Of a stretch of DNA of 64,000 nt, positions 46,647 to 58,268 are shown in pieces (position 1 is the first letter of the stretch; each line of letters starts with the position of its first letter). Position numbers and translations under genes: made by a program. Source of the stretch: Prevotella sp. Lineage in GTDB: Bacteria > Bacteroidota > Bacteroidia > Bacteroidales > Bacteroidaceae. The DNA lies in contig JAFLSE010000003.1 in the NCBI GenBank assembly GCA_022511075.1, positions 60,634 through 124,633 of the forward strand. Reading direction: 5' to 3'. The notes under the pieces were generated by a model, which made no database searches, was not told where the DNA came from, and was given only the letters and a program-made list of their open reading frames with translations.

Positions 46647-49322
46647 ATGAAAACAATAAAACCAATAAAGCAATTAGTCGAGGCTATTGCAAGTGATTCA
46701 CATAATATGCCTATCGGATATAAAATTGAAGATTGTGTTGGAGAAGAATACTCAGAATTGATTGATGCTATAAGAAACAAATACCTACCGCTCTTTCAAT
46801 TCAATATAGATGTTGCCTCACCATCGGAGGCGCAGGCTGTATATGAAAAGATTGCTGAGAACGTAAAAGGTCATACTTATGCCGCTTATCTCCCTGATGG
46901 GCAGCATACATTTGACAAGGTTGGGGCTTTGGAAATGGAGACACCAACGATTATGGAATGGCAGAATAGTGGGAACGGACAGAACTTTGTTATTACCTAT
47001 AAGAACGGAACAGCTACGAAAGGACTGAGTATTCTTAATCAGTTAGTAGTGGATATGCTATTGGCGTTACCAAACAAAAGTGTTAATTTACACTTTATAG
47101 ACTTGGCGTTCTCTGGGCAGGCTGCGTTTCTTACAAGAAACTTGGACAGCCGTTTGTACAACAAACTAATCAGCAGCCCTGACGAATGGAACAGACTACA
47201 GAACACTCTCCGGGAGAAGATGGTAAAGGCATTGGAAGAGTACGGTGACGTTTCAAAATACAACGAAAGCAAGAATCGTGTTGTAGTGCCATACGATGTG
47301 GTGGTTATTACTGACTATCAGAAGTGCGTGGGTGATATGCGCGATTTGGATCCGCTGTTTGAGAACGGTCATAAGGGAGGTATCTATTTCATCTTGATGA
47401 ACAATCAGGATTTTAAGAGCGACAGGGATATTGACTCCATCATGGCAATGACCGATTCCTATCAGGTATTGGACGCTGACAATTACGGTAACTACAATAA
47501 GGATGCATTTATACGATGTACTCCCATCCTTGACAACCCGATATTGGCAAAGGCATGCTTTAACTATATAAATGAGGGCGCGGAGGTGCAGGTTGTCACT
47601 GCAAGCGTAGACCATGACAAGATGCTGTCAACGGGCTTTGAACATATAGAAAAGGCGATGGAGATTCCTGTCGGCTCAACGGAAAACGGAGACTTGGTAG
47701 ACTTCACACTTGACACCGTCGGGCATATCCATACTTTTATCATTGGTCAGTCGGGTACGGGTAAGTCCGTGTTCCTGCACGATGTCATAATCGGGGCTAT
47801 GGCTAAATACGCACCAGATGAATTGGAACTCTATCTGATGGACTTCAAGATTGGCGGTGTGGAGTTTAACCGCTATCGGAATGAAAAGCACGTGAAGGCA
47901 TTGCTTGTTGACAACTCCGACATACAGATAACACTGGAGATTCTGAGGGATATAAGCAACAAGATGCGTGAGAGGGGTAAGATGCTCCGCAGCAGCGGCG
48001 TGTCTAACATTGTGGAGTATAACAAAGTCAACCCAACGAAACGCATGCCCCGTATTGTAGTGATTGCCGATGAGTGCCATGTCATGTTCCCAACGTCAAA
48101 CAGCCGCGAGGCAAAACTGTATCGTGAAATATCAGAGATATTAGCCAAGATAGCGAAGGAAGGTCGCAGCCAGGGCGTTCACTTGGTATTGGCTACGCAA
48201 ACTATTGCCCAGGCAGAGATTTCAAGCGAGATACTTAACAACATCTCCGACTTCTATCTGCTGAAATGCTCGCCCGGTGATTCTGAAAGATTGGTCAGGG
48301 GCAGCGTAGACACGACAAGTCAGCTTAAGACAGGACAGGTGCTACATCACGGAATAGATGTTGACGTGGTGTTCAAGTCCACATATCTGCCAACTGATGA
48401 GGCTCTTGAGGTAATCAGCAAGATAAACAATAAGACAAAAGCATACAAGAACGAGCAGTTCTATTTCGTAGGCTCGCAGATATTCAAGCTGGACGACGGA
48501 GTGAAGTCGCTGCTTACGCAGCAAGGCAGCGGCAAGGCTGCAATGGCATTGGGTCGTTCTATCGACACGAAGATGGAGCCTGTGATTATTCCATTGAGAA
48601 ATGAGTATGCAGACAACGTGATGCTGTTTGGTATCAACGACGAAGAGCAGGTGTCGAGGGTGGCAATGGCATCTATCCTGAGTCTGAGAGCATCGAACAA
48701 GGGGATTAAGATAAAGGTAATAAACTGTCTGCCGGCAGAACAGGCAAATACCATAAAGACGCTTAATGAACTTGCGGACAGGGGAGAACTTGAGCTGCTG
48801 ACACCTCAGAATAGCGGAAAGGCACTCTATGATATTGCAACCTCCATCAAGGACAGGGATGCGGAGCAGACCGTGTTATACGTATTAGGTCAGGAGCGCT
48901 TTAGGGAACTTCGCATGGATATGGAGATAGAGATTGGCAATGACAATACTCAGGATACCTCTGGGAGTTTCGGATTTGACAGCAGTGCATTCTCAGCCGC
49001 AGGCAGTAATGACACTGCATTCAACAGCTATCTGAAGGCGCTGGATTATATCCTGAAGAATGGCGCAGAGGCAGGTGTACACGTGGTGCTTCAGATTGAC
49101 AAGCCCAAGCAATTGTTGTTTGCTGACTATATGTCAGCAAAGGAATTCTTCAATATGTTCCATCACCTCGTGATGCTGAAGAGCGACGAAAATGCTGTGA
49201 ACAGTCTTGGATTGAGTGATGACCTGAAACTTGAGAATCTGTCTTCCGACATAGAGAGGCTTAGGGCGATTTACTATAATGAGACAAACAACAGCTATAC
49301 GCTGTTTACTCCTTTTGCATGA
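46647..49322 (+). CDS. FtsK/SpoIIIE-type ATPase resembling EssC/EccC
   Basis: 891 residues. Three ATPase-like modules can be read. The first (about 85-330) is degenerate, with no Walker A but with the core pattern SVNLHFIDLAFSGQA and PYDVVVITDYQK. The second (about 340-590) is complete: Walker A GQSGTGKS at 367-374, Walker B VVIADECH with D475/E476, and the FtsK-type GRSQGVHLVLATQ. The third (about 640-891) is again degenerate (NVMLFGINDEEQVSRVAM; AGVHVVLQIDKPKQLLF). Serial FtsK domains of this kind are the hallmark of type VII secretion ATPases; DNA-pumping FtsK has one and a gamma domain, which is absent here. Unlike EssC there is no N-terminal FHA or membrane region. Two short helical WXG100-like proteins follow directly, as expected of a substrate-ATPase pair. 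Confidence 0.85.
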   Translation: MKTIKPIKQLVEAIASDSHNMPIGYKIEDCVGEEYSELIDAIRNKYLPLFQFNIDVASPSEAQAVYEKIAENVKGHTYAAYLPDGQHTFDKVGALEMETPTIMEWQNSGNGQNFVITYKNGTATKGLSILNQLVVDMLLALPNKSVNLHFIDLAFSGQAAFLTRNLDSRLYNKLISSPDEWNRLQNTLREKMVKALEEYGDVSKYNESKNRVVVPYDVVVITDYQKCVGDMRDLDPLFENGHKGGIYFILMNNQDFKSDRDIDSIMAMTDSYQVLDADNYGNYNKDAFIRCTPILDNPILAKACFNYINEGAEVQVVTASVDHDKMLSTGFEHIEKAMEIPVGSTENGDLVDFTLDTVGHIHTFIIGQSGTGKSVFLHDVIIGAMAKYAPDELELYLMDFKIGGVEFNRYRNEKHVKALLVDNSDIQITLEILRDISNKMRERGKMLRSSGVSNIVEYNKVNPTKRMPRIVVIADECHVMFPTSNSREAKLYREISEILAKIAKEGRSQGVHLVLATQTIAQAEISSEILNNISDFYLLKCSPGDSERLVRGSVDTTSQLKTGQVLHHGIDVDVVFKSTYLPTDEALEVISKINNKTKAYKNEQFYFVGSQIFKLDDGVKSLLTQQGSGKAAMALGRSIDTKMEPVIIPLRNEYADNVMLFGINDEEQVSRVAMASILSLRASNKGIKIKVINCLPAEQANTIKTLNELADRGELELLTPQNSGKALYDIATSIKDRDAEQTVLYVLGQERFRELRMDMEIEIGNDNTQDTSGSFGFDSSAFSAAGSNDTAFNSYLKALDYILKNGAEAGVHVVLQIDKPKQLLFADYMSAKEFFNMFHHLVMLKSDENAVNSLGLSDDLKLENLSSDIERLRAIYYNETNNSYTLFTPFA

Positions 49323-49355
49323 ATTTGATTTTTAACATTTAAACATTATAGGATT

Positions 49356-49634
49356 ATGGCAAGTGATGCTGGTGTAAAAAACATAGAGCAGCTGGCTCTG
49401 TTTGGAAAGAACATTAAGAGTTTGGGTGAGAACATGTATTCGACGATGCAGGTAGCTCAGCAGCGTATGAACGCTGTCTGCGAAGGTTGGCAGGACAAGC
49501 AGAACGACAAGTTCAAGGAGCAGTTCAACCGAAGCGTGCAGGACGTGAAAAAGATGTCGGAGCAGTTTACGGAATATTCCAACTACATAGCCCGCATAAC
49601 GGCTAAACTCCAGGAATATCAAAACATAAGGTAG
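49356..49634 (+). CDS. WXG100/ESAT-6-like small helical protein
   Basis: 92 residues, all predicted helix-turn-helix. The centre reads VCEGWQDKQNDKFKEQF, with W45 in a short turn between two helices, the geometry of the WXG motif, though the residues are WQD rather than WxG. The length (about 100) and helical hairpin are as in ESAT-6-type T7SS substrates. It lacks a clear C-terminal YxxxD/E signal: near the end it has YSNYIARITAKLQEY. It is 34 bases after the ATPase and four bases before the next gene. Confidence 0.7.
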   Translation: MASDAGVKNIEQLALFGKNIKSLGENMYSTMQVAQQRMNAVCEGWQDKQNDKFKEQFNRSVQDVKKMSEQFTEYSNYIARITAKLQEYQNIR

Positions 49635-49638
49635 TATT

Positions 49639-50115
49639 ATGGCAAACGCTGACGTAAAGGTCAAGGAAATACAACTTTTGGAGGCTTATTCTGGTACGTA
49701 TAAAGAATTTATGAGTGCCACGATTGCCATGACACACAGGTTTCGCAGCATCCTTCAGCAAAAGAAAGACGAGGCTTTCACCCAAGAGCACCGCATTCGC
49801 GATGCTGCAAACCTAATTCAACAGAAGATGGTGCAGGCTAAGAATGCATTGGAGGCGGCGCAGAGACGCAACAGGGATGACGGCGGGCGTGAGCTGGAAC
49901 AGTGCGAAAAGGCATACAAGAAATTCAAGGAACTCTACAAGAAAGCCCAGCAATATGAGGAGTCTGGCAAGAAGTTGCAGCAGAAAGTAAACGGGGAGAT
50001 AGACAGGGTTGACTATATGAACCGCCGTTTTAGGGACAGGCTTGAAAAAAGCAAGGCTGACGGTGAGAATTTCCTGGAAAAGGCTATCAATGCATTAAAC
50101 AGTTACAGGCAATAA
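49639..50115 (+). CDS. Coiled-coil protein of the ATPase locus
   Basis: 158 residues, almost entirely helical and charged, with heptad-like runs (IQQKMVQAKNALEAAQRRN; KAYKKFKELYKKAQQYEESGKKLQQKV; MNRRFRDRLEKSKADGENFLEKAI). No signal peptide, membrane helix or catalytic motif. It lies between the two WXG100-like genes and ends one base before the next start, so it is probably translated with them and may be a partner or chaperone of these proteins. No family recognised. Confidence 0.75.
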   Translation: MANADVKVKEIQLLEAYSGTYKEFMSATIAMTHRFRSILQQKKDEAFTQEHRIRDAANLIQQKMVQAKNALEAAQRRNRDDGGRELEQCEKAYKKFKELYKKAQQYEESGKKLQQKVNGEIDRVDYMNRRFRDRLEKSKADGENFLEKAINALNSYRQ

Positions 50116-50116
50116 T

Positions 50117-50389
50117 ATGGATAGATTGAAGATGGTGCTCGACGAGATACACCAGTATGTTCAGGCTTTCAGCAGAAACAACAAGATACTTGCAGACAAT
50201 TGGCAGGACAAGAAGTCGGAGCATTTCAGTGATACTTGCATCACGATAGTTAACGGCAGTTGTCAGGAGTTTATGCAGACGGTGGAGCAGACGCATTCGG
50301 GAATCAACAGTTCTATAGAGCAGCTGAAGGCTATGGCTGACGAACTATATAAAGAATTGCACGCTCCAGTATGGGCATATAAAGAATAA
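50117..50389 (+). CDS. Second WXG100-like small helical protein
   Basis: 90 residues. The turn motif is NWQDKKSEHFSD with W29, nearly the same WQDK signature as in the 92-residue protein. Helix one (MDRLKMVLDEIHQYVQAFSRNN) and helix two (SCQEFMQTVEQTHSGINSSIEQLKAMADEL) would form an antiparallel hairpin. Paired, divergent WXG100 proteins commonly form heterodimers in T7SS loci; that may be so here. The start is two bases after the coiled-coil gene. Confidence 0.7.
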   Translation: MDRLKMVLDEIHQYVQAFSRNNKILADNWQDKKSEHFSDTCITIVNGSCQEFMQTVEQTHSGINSSIEQLKAMADELYKELHAPVWAYKE

Positions 50390-50397
50390 GGGCAGAG

Positions 50398-50820
50398 ATG
50401 GTGGCAGACTCACTGAACATGCCAGACGTGTTCCATAGGTGTAATATGGACTATTTCGACAATAAGCTGATATTCCCTCGGTTCAGGATTTTGCATTCTT
50501 TCCGCACTTTAGGCTGCTTCGAGTATTTAAAAGAAGGGTGGTTTGGCAAGACGGTTAACGCCCCTGTCATCAGGATCACGGACTATTATGACTTTACGCC
50601 AGAACAGTTTGTTGACGTTATGGTGCATGAGATGATTCATTACTATCTGGCATGGTATGGCATCGACAGAAGATGTTCGCACGGTAAGGAGTTTATGAAA
50701 ATGGCGGAAAGGCTTAATAAGACCTACGGACTGCACATTACAAAGACTACTGATATATCGAGATATAAGAGAAGAGAGGGAACGCCTGTGTTGTTATATT
50801 GGTTGGCGCAAATAATCTAA
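50398..50820 (+). CDS. SprT-like zinc metalloprotease
   Basis: 140 residues. The catalytic zinc motif is VMVHEMIHYYLAWYG (H77-E78-xx-H81), with a third ligand H95 in RRCSHGKEFMKMAERLN, the SprT arrangement. The N-terminal FDNKLIFPRFRI segment matches the SprT start, and ITDYYDFTPEQFVDVMVHE is typical. No C-terminal zinc ribbon. SprT/SPRTN proteins cut DNA-protein crosslinks or other proteins. Eight bases after the previous gene, it closes the locus and could process the small helical proteins or act on a nucleoprotein target. The role is inferred. Confidence 0.85.
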   Translation: MVADSLNMPDVFHRCNMDYFDNKLIFPRFRILHSFRTLGCFEYLKEGWFGKTVNAPVIRITDYYDFTPEQFVDVMVHEMIHYYLAWYGIDRRCSHGKEFMKMAERLNKTYGLHITKTTDISRYKRREGTPVLLYWLAQII

Positions 50821-51152
50821 CGTAAGTTCATCAACCGATCGTTCTTAACATTCTGAAAGAACAAAGGAGAAAAAGGAAAAGCAAATAGGTATAAAGATAC
50901 GGATTCATAGGTGTCTTTGGTTTTTGGCGAGCGTGCGAACATCTTGCAGCGCACGGTGAAAAGTCTTGCGGCGTTCGGTGAAAAGCTTTGCAGCGGCCGC
51001 TGCAAGCATGTTTTCAGAAAGATTGTTTCTAAAACAAAAGAAACAGCCTAAAGTAGTTTCAAATGCAAAGATACAACAAATCGAATGGAATACAAAATAA
51101 ATTAACTTTATTTATTTTTATTCATGAGATGATGCATACCTTATTAAAAGAT
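50821..51152. other. Non-coding interval between the ATPase locus and recO
   Basis: 332 bases between convergent genes. Holds the 22-bp repeat array (50943-51008) and otherwise AT-rich sequence. No intrinsic terminator with a T-run could be identified for either side. Confidence 0.7.
50943..51008. repeat. Second 22-bp tandem array, three units
   Basis: Units at 50943, 50965 and 50987, the first two CTTGCGGCG...GGTGAAAAG-like; the third diverges into a perfect 18-bp palindrome TTGCAGCGGCCGCTGCAA (50988-51005). The period equals that of the 7594-7701 array, but the sequence differs. Confidence 0.85.
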
Positions 51153-51872
51153 TCAAAATAACTCCCTTAACACCTGTAATGATTTCAATGGAGAGAAATC
51201 GGGCAGGTGAATGCAATAGTACTGCACAAGAATGTCCAACAGTCTGTTACGTTCTGCACGGGTGAAACGGAAAAGATGCATATTGGCATAGTTGATGCGC
51301 ACAACATTGCGTATCATTGCTGCCTCACTTGGCACAAGGTGGTCGTTATGCAAGGGAGCGGTGTGGCAGAATGAGCACGCACGCAGGTCAAAGCCATCGC
51401 CATCGCAATAGCCATCGGTATTTGGAGCAAAGCCGATAAACTGTGCCAATCGCAGCATAAAGACTATGTGGAAATTGGAAACGGACTTATCACATACATC
51501 GAGCCAAAGCAGACTGTCCTTTACATATATATATAAAGGTGTATTTGCCTGTTCGTTTTTTAGAGACTGATAGAGGAACTCCGCCAAGAAAAGACTTATC
51601 GACAACTTGAACGGGTCGAAAGGCAGCGAAGAGTATGGAACAGCAACATGGGCATCGGTTATCTTGTGGAGTTGTCCGCGACTGGATGATGCTGTTATGG
51701 AAAGTATTGTCAGAGGTTGGAAAAGTTGTTTGCCAATGCCTGCCTTGCTGCTTTTAGGGATGGTCACAATGAACGATTGCCTACCATTCTTCATAGTAAA
51801 CATATCGACAATAACCTTCTTGTCTCCATAACGCAACGAGTGTAAAACGATGCCTTCTGTCTCTAATATCAT
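51153..51872 (-). CDS. recO: DNA repair protein RecO
   Basis: 239 residues. OB-fold N-terminus (ETEGIVLHSLRYGDKKVIVDMFT, then GRQSFIVTIPKSSKAG) and the helical C-terminal part (FDPFKLSISLFLAEFLYQSL). A C-x2-C pair (ACSFC) stands where the zinc site lies in some RecO proteins, but only one pair is present. It loads RecA with RecR onto SSB-coated DNA. Transcribed alone. Confidence 0.93.
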   Translation of the reverse strand: MILETEGIVLHSLRYGDKKVIVDMFTMKNGRQSFIVTIPKSSKAGIGKQLFQPLTILSITASSSRGQLHKITDAHVAVPYSSLPFDPFKLSISLFLAEFLYQSLKNEQANTPLYIYVKDSLLWLDVCDKSVSNFHIVFMLRLAQFIGFAPNTDGYCDGDGFDLRACSFCHTAPLHNDHLVPSEAAMIRNVVRINYANMHLFRFTRAERNRLLDILVQYYCIHLPDFSPLKSLQVLRELF

Positions 51873-51980
51873 AATTGTGCAAAGTTAATGATTTTTCTGC
51901 AATTACCACTGCTTGTAACGATAAATATAAGAGTTTTTAGTTAAAAAACATACCCAAAGCGAAAAAATACACGAAAATAT

Positions 51981-52011
51981 TTTGCTATTTAAGAAAATTG
52001 CAGTACCTTTG
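51981..52011 (+). promoter_or_regulatory. Promoter of tRNA-Glu and rpsT
   Basis: TTTG (51981-51984) and TACCTTTG (52004-52011), 19 bp apart; start of transcription near 52018, just before the tRNA. Confidence 0.8.
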
Positions 52012-52029
52012 CACTCGCAAAATTAAAAT

Positions 52030-52101
52030 GGTCCCTTCGTCTATCGGTTAGGACGAGAGATTTTCATTCTCTAAAGAGGAGTTCGACTCTCCTAGGGACT
52101 A
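52030..52101 (+). tRNA. tRNA-Glu (TTC anticodon)
   Basis: 72 nt. Acceptor GGTCCCT/AGGGACT (with G-U), discriminator A, anticodon stem GAGAGATTTTCATTCTC, T-arm GAGTTCGACTC. CCA not encoded. Co-transcribed with rpsT 31 bases downstream. Confidence 0.96.
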
Positions 52102-52131
52102 CGATAAAAAAAATAATAAGGAAATAAAGAG

Positions 52132-52386
52132 ATGGCAAACCACAAATCATCAGAGAAGAGAATCCGCCAAGAGAAGGCGAGAACCTTGCATAACAAATAC
52201 TATGCAAAGACTATGCGTAACGCTGTGCGCAAGTTGCGTGCAATCACTGATAAGAACGAGGCTGTAGAGTTGTATCCAAAAGTTCAGAAGATGCTCGACA
52301 AGTTGGCAAAGACCAACGTTATCCACAAGAACAAGGCTGCAAACATCAAGTCAAGCCTCTGCGCACACATCAGCCAACTCGGTTAA
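52132..52386 (+). CDS. rpsT: Ribosomal protein bS20
   Basis: 84 residues, a basic helical bundle: [36 protein letters not shown], ending [20 protein letters not shown]. An early 16S rRNA binder. It shares a promoter with tRNA-Glu and ends at its own terminator. Confidence 0.97.
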   Translation: MANHKSSEKRIRQEKARTLHNKYYAKTMRNAVRKLRAITDKNEAVELYPKVQKMLDKLAKTNVIHKNKAANIKSSLCAHISQLG

Positions 52387-52418
52387 TACAGGCAAGACAA
52401 ATAAAAGCAGAATATATG

Positions 52419-52449
52419 GCAGGCTACCCATAAGGGGTAGCCTGTTTTG
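52419..52449 (+). terminator. rpsT terminator
   Basis: Stem CAGGCTACCC / GGGTAGCCTG with a short ATAAG loop, followed by TTTTGT. It lies 33 bases after the rpsT stop. Confidence 0.9.
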
Positions 52450-52470
52450 TATTTTTTATGATATAAAAAC

Positions 52471-55392
<2,922 letters not shown>

Positions 55393-55412
55393 CAACAACA
55401 TAATATATAAGT

Positions 55413-56588
55413 CTACAAGCTAGATTTTAATATCTCAATAATTTCTGCTCTATCAAGTTGCTTGAATCCTCCTTGATTGATTATAGTAGAATTGGCGATA
55501 GCAGGAATTATGTCTTCACGAACCCCTAAAGAGGTAATTTCAGAAACTGCACCTATTTCTTTTATCCATGACTCTAAAGCGCAGATACCTTCCATTGCAA
55601 GTTCTTCTTCGGTCTTTCCTTCTGAAGGTATTTCCCAGACCACACGAGCAAAACGGGCAAAGCGCTTCAATCCATAAGGCAGCATATAACGGTAATATGC
55701 CCCAGCAATTCCAGAAAGTGTCATTCCATGTGTGGCATCAGTATGGGCAGTAATAGCCTTACCTATCATGTGTGGCATCCAGTCCTGTCTTTTCCCTCGT
55801 CCAATGAGAGTATTCAGTGCCCAAGTTGAAGCCCACATAAGGTTTGAACGAGCCTCATAATCTTCTGGATTCTTTATCGCTACCCGACTGGATGCAATTA
55901 CTGAACGCATCAGTCCTTCAGAAATATAGTCCGAAGTGGAATCGTCGTCAGGGTCAGAGAAATACTGCTCCATTATGTGACTGAAAGAGTCATATATTCC
56001 TGCAACCATTTGATATTTTGGCAGAGAAAAAGTATATCTGGGATTCATAATTGCAAATTTCGGCATAACACGGTCTCCAAACACTTTTGTAAGCTTCATT
56101 TTGGTTTCAGTGTTGGTAATCACCGTTCCGCCATTCATTTCAGATCCAGTTCCAGCCATTGTCAGAACGGCTCCTACCGGAATGAGTCTTGCATCAGGGG
56201 CAGGTTCATTTTGCTTTACCCAAAAGTTGTCCCAGGCATCACCTTCATACCAAGCCGACACACTTACTGATTTTGCATAGTCGATGACAGAACCACCACC
56301 TACGGCAAGAATAAAATCTATACTGTTTTCACGAGCTATCTTTCGACCCTCTTCAAGTTTCTCAAGAGTAGGGTTCGGCATAATTCCTGAAAGTTCTATT
56401 ATTTCTTTGCCTGCCTTGTTTAATGCACTTATTACATCTTCATAGATACCGTTTCTCTTTATTGAGCCTCCTCCGTAAACGAGCATTACCTTATTCCCGA
56501 ATGGTTTTACTGCATCTTGAATATGTTTCTGCGCTTCATCGCCAAAATATATTTTGGTAGGATTAGAGTATATAAAATTACCTTTCAT
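55413..56588 (-). CDS. Iron-type alcohol dehydrogenase (YqhD/butanol dehydrogenase-like)
   Basis: 391 residues, full length for group III alcohol dehydrogenases. NAD(P)-binding GGGSIKRNG and VGGGSVIDYAKSVSV; metal ligands Asp and His in GIYDSFSHIMEQYF and two His in AITAHTDATHGMTLSG. The TGTGSE-like AGTGSEMNGGTVITN motif is present. It likely reduces short aldehydes with NADPH, as in the YqhD/Bdh group; substrate unknown. It has its own promoter and a long AT-rich upstream region. Confidence 0.93.
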   Translation of the reverse strand: MKGNFIYSNPTKIYFGDEAQKHIQDAVKPFGNKVMLVYGGGSIKRNGIYEDVISALNKAGKEIIELSGIMPNPTLEKLEEGRKIARENSIDFILAVGGGSVIDYAKSVSVSAWYEGDAWDNFWVKQNEPAPDARLIPVGAVLTMAGTGSEMNGGTVITNTETKMKLTKVFGDRVMPKFAIMNPRYTFSLPKYQMVAGIYDSFSHIMEQYFSDPDDDSTSDYISEGLMRSVIASSRVAIKNPEDYEARSNLMWASTWALNTLIGRGKRQDWMPHMIGKAITAHTDATHGMTLSGIAGAYYRYMLPYGLKRFARFARVVWEIPSEGKTEEELAMEGICALESWIKEIGAVSEITSLGVREDIIPAIANSTIINQGGFKQLDRAEIIEILKSSL

Positions 56589-56888
56589 AATTATATCAAT
56601 ATGTTATTTAATGTAGTACAAATATCCAAAACTTCTGATTACTTGTTTTTTATTCTTGCATGCAAATATAGTAATAATTTCTGAAACGGCAAACAAACAA
56701 CCTGAAAAAATTACTTACCTTTGTAATTAAATATATTCTACCTTTATACGTCAAATAGTAAGATTACATAAGACAATACATCTTCGAATGAAACAAAATA
56801 TACAATAAATATCTGAATAAAACAAATAATTTCAATATTTATTGATAAATTGATTTTGCCAACAACTCTGGCATAAGTTTAGTTATAG
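56589..56888. other. Non-coding interval between alcohol dehydrogenase and ssrA
   Basis: 300 AT-rich bases. The right-hand promoter of the alcohol dehydrogenase is at 56663-56693. Nothing else recognised; no obvious T-run terminator for ssrA. Confidence 0.7.
56663..56693 (-). promoter_or_regulatory. Alcohol dehydrogenase promoter
   Basis: Minus-strand TTTG (56690-56693) and TATATTTG (56663-56670), 19 bp apart; about 75 bases before the start codon, leaving room for a 5' leader. Confidence 0.75.
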
Positions 56889-57287
56889 TGGAGTTGGAGG
56901 GAGTCGAACCCTCGTCCAAACAGGGAAACCATACGCTTTCTACATGCTTATTCCAGCCTTCGTTTTTCGTGTGACAGCAAGACCTGGACCACCAACTGAC
57001 ACCTTATCCCCTAAATTTTCATCATGCCGACAGGGCTTTAGCATGACTATTCCCGATTTCACCGCACCGCTGAACCAGAGCGCTTCGGAACAACAGCCTC
57101 TGAGCGATGTCTCGTCCCCTCACCTTGTGAAGGGATTAAGCCAGTAATCTACTATGCTTCGATTAGGCAGCGAGAGCGTAGTTGTTTTCGCCAGATAAAT
57201 TTTTGACCACAGGGATTATGGAGTGTATAGCCGTCACTCCGCATGCTTACGTACCATCTCAACCCGCTGTCAAATCCAGTCAACCCC
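56889..57287 (-). ncRNA. ssrA: Transfer-messenger RNA (tmRNA)
   Basis: About 399 nt on the minus strand. The 5' end GGGGTTG pairs with CAACTCC at the 3' end. GATTTGACAGCGGG follows the 5' end, and the T-arm is GAGGGTTCGACTCCCTC. The tag frame ends GGCGAAAACAACTACGCT..., encoding ...GENNYALAA and TAA, the typical Bacteroidetes tag. Pseudoknot hairpins lie between tag and T-arm. CCA is not encoded. It rescues stalled ribosomes with SmpB. Confidence 0.95.
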
Positions 57288-57391
57288 ATTTGTTGTTATA
57301 TTCTGAACTTCAGGCATTTATGATACATATTAAAGAACATATATGTAGCATAAAATATTTTAAAGCCACATTCTGTTTTCTTTTCTTGGTG

Positions 57392-57423
57392 CAAAGTTAA
57401 TATATTTTTATAGAATCTTCAAA
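57392..57423 (-). promoter_or_regulatory. ssrA promoter
   Basis: Minus-strand TTTG (57420-57423) and TAACTTTG (57392-57399), 20 bp apart. Transcription would start about 100 bases before the mature 5' end, implying a processed leader. It is back-to-back with the promoter at 57439. Confidence 0.75.
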
Positions 57424-57438
57424 AAAATTGGGCAAAAT

Positions 57439-57469
57439 TTTGTAAATTGCCACAGTTTTGGTAACTTTG
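57439..57469 (+). promoter_or_regulatory. Promoter of the split 5'-nucleotidase pair
   Basis: TTTG (57439-57442) and TAACTTTG (57462-57469), 19 bp apart, 22 bases ahead of the start codon. Confidence 0.8.
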
Positions 57470-57491
57470 CATCAAATTGTAATTAAAAGAT

Positions 57492-58268
57492 ATGAGAAAA
57501 CAGAACAGACAAGTTGTTACAACGATGATGGCCGCATTGGTAATAATGGCTGCCACATCGTGCAAGAAACACTATGAAGTGGCAAGCGTGGAGCGGTCGC
57601 GAATAATGGTAGACAGCAGATATGACAAGAATCCTGATGCAGAGGCACAGGCTTTCCTCGCACCATACAAGCAGGTGGTGGATAGCATCATGGAGCCAGT
57701 TGTGGGAAAGACGGCAAAACCGATGAAATCTTACAGACCGGAGAGTCCATTGTCGAACTTATTGGCGGATATTCTCGTAGATGCTGGACAGGACTATGGA
57801 GAGCAGCCGGTGATGGGACTTTACAATATGGGTGGCATAAGGGCACAGCTGCCGAAAGGCATTATAACATACGGCGACGTGCTTGAGGTTGCACCATTTG
57901 AGAACAAGATATGCTTCCTTACGCTGACAGGCGAGCATCTGCTTGAGTTGTTTGACAATATAGCGAGCGTTGGTGGCGAAGGTGTGAGCCACGGAGTGGA
58001 ACTGCATATTAAAAACCGCAAGATGGTGAGCGTGAAGCTGCACGGTAAGGAGATTGACCCGAAGGCGGAATATCGCATAGCTACAATTGACTATCTGGCA
58101 CAAGGTAACGACAGAATAACGGCATTCAAAAAGAAAACCAACTATAACTCACCACAGGCAACCGAAAACGACACGCGATTCATAATACGCAAGTATTTTG
58201 AGAAGATGGACAAACAAGGTATCGTGGTGGACGCAAACATTGAAGGACGAATAATAAGGGAAAAATGA
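57492..58268 (+). CDS. 5'-nucleotidase C-terminal domain lipoprotein
   Basis: 258 residues. Signal peptide with a lipobox (MMAALVIMAATSCKK), so a lipoprotein. The rest is the substrate-binding C-terminal domain of the UshA/5'-nucleotidase family: SPLSNLLADILVDAG, YNMGGIRAQLPKGIITYGDVLEVAPFENK, ATIDYLAQGND. This domain normally follows the metallophosphatase domain in one chain; here it is a separate gene placed first, and the phosphatase follows with a four-base overlap. The two probably assemble at the cell surface or in the periplasm. Confidence 0.92.
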   Translation: MRKQNRQVVTTMMAALVIMAATSCKKHYEVASVERSRIMVDSRYDKNPDAEAQAFLAPYKQVVDSIMEPVVGKTAKPMKSYRPESPLSNLLADILVDAGQDYGEQPVMGLYNMGGIRAQLPKGIITYGDVLEVAPFENKICFLTLTGEHLLELFDNIASVGGEGVSHGVELHIKNRKMVSVKLHGKEIDPKAEYRIATIDYLAQGNDRITAFKKKTNYNSPQATENDTRFIIRKYFEKMDKQGIVVDANIEGRIIREK

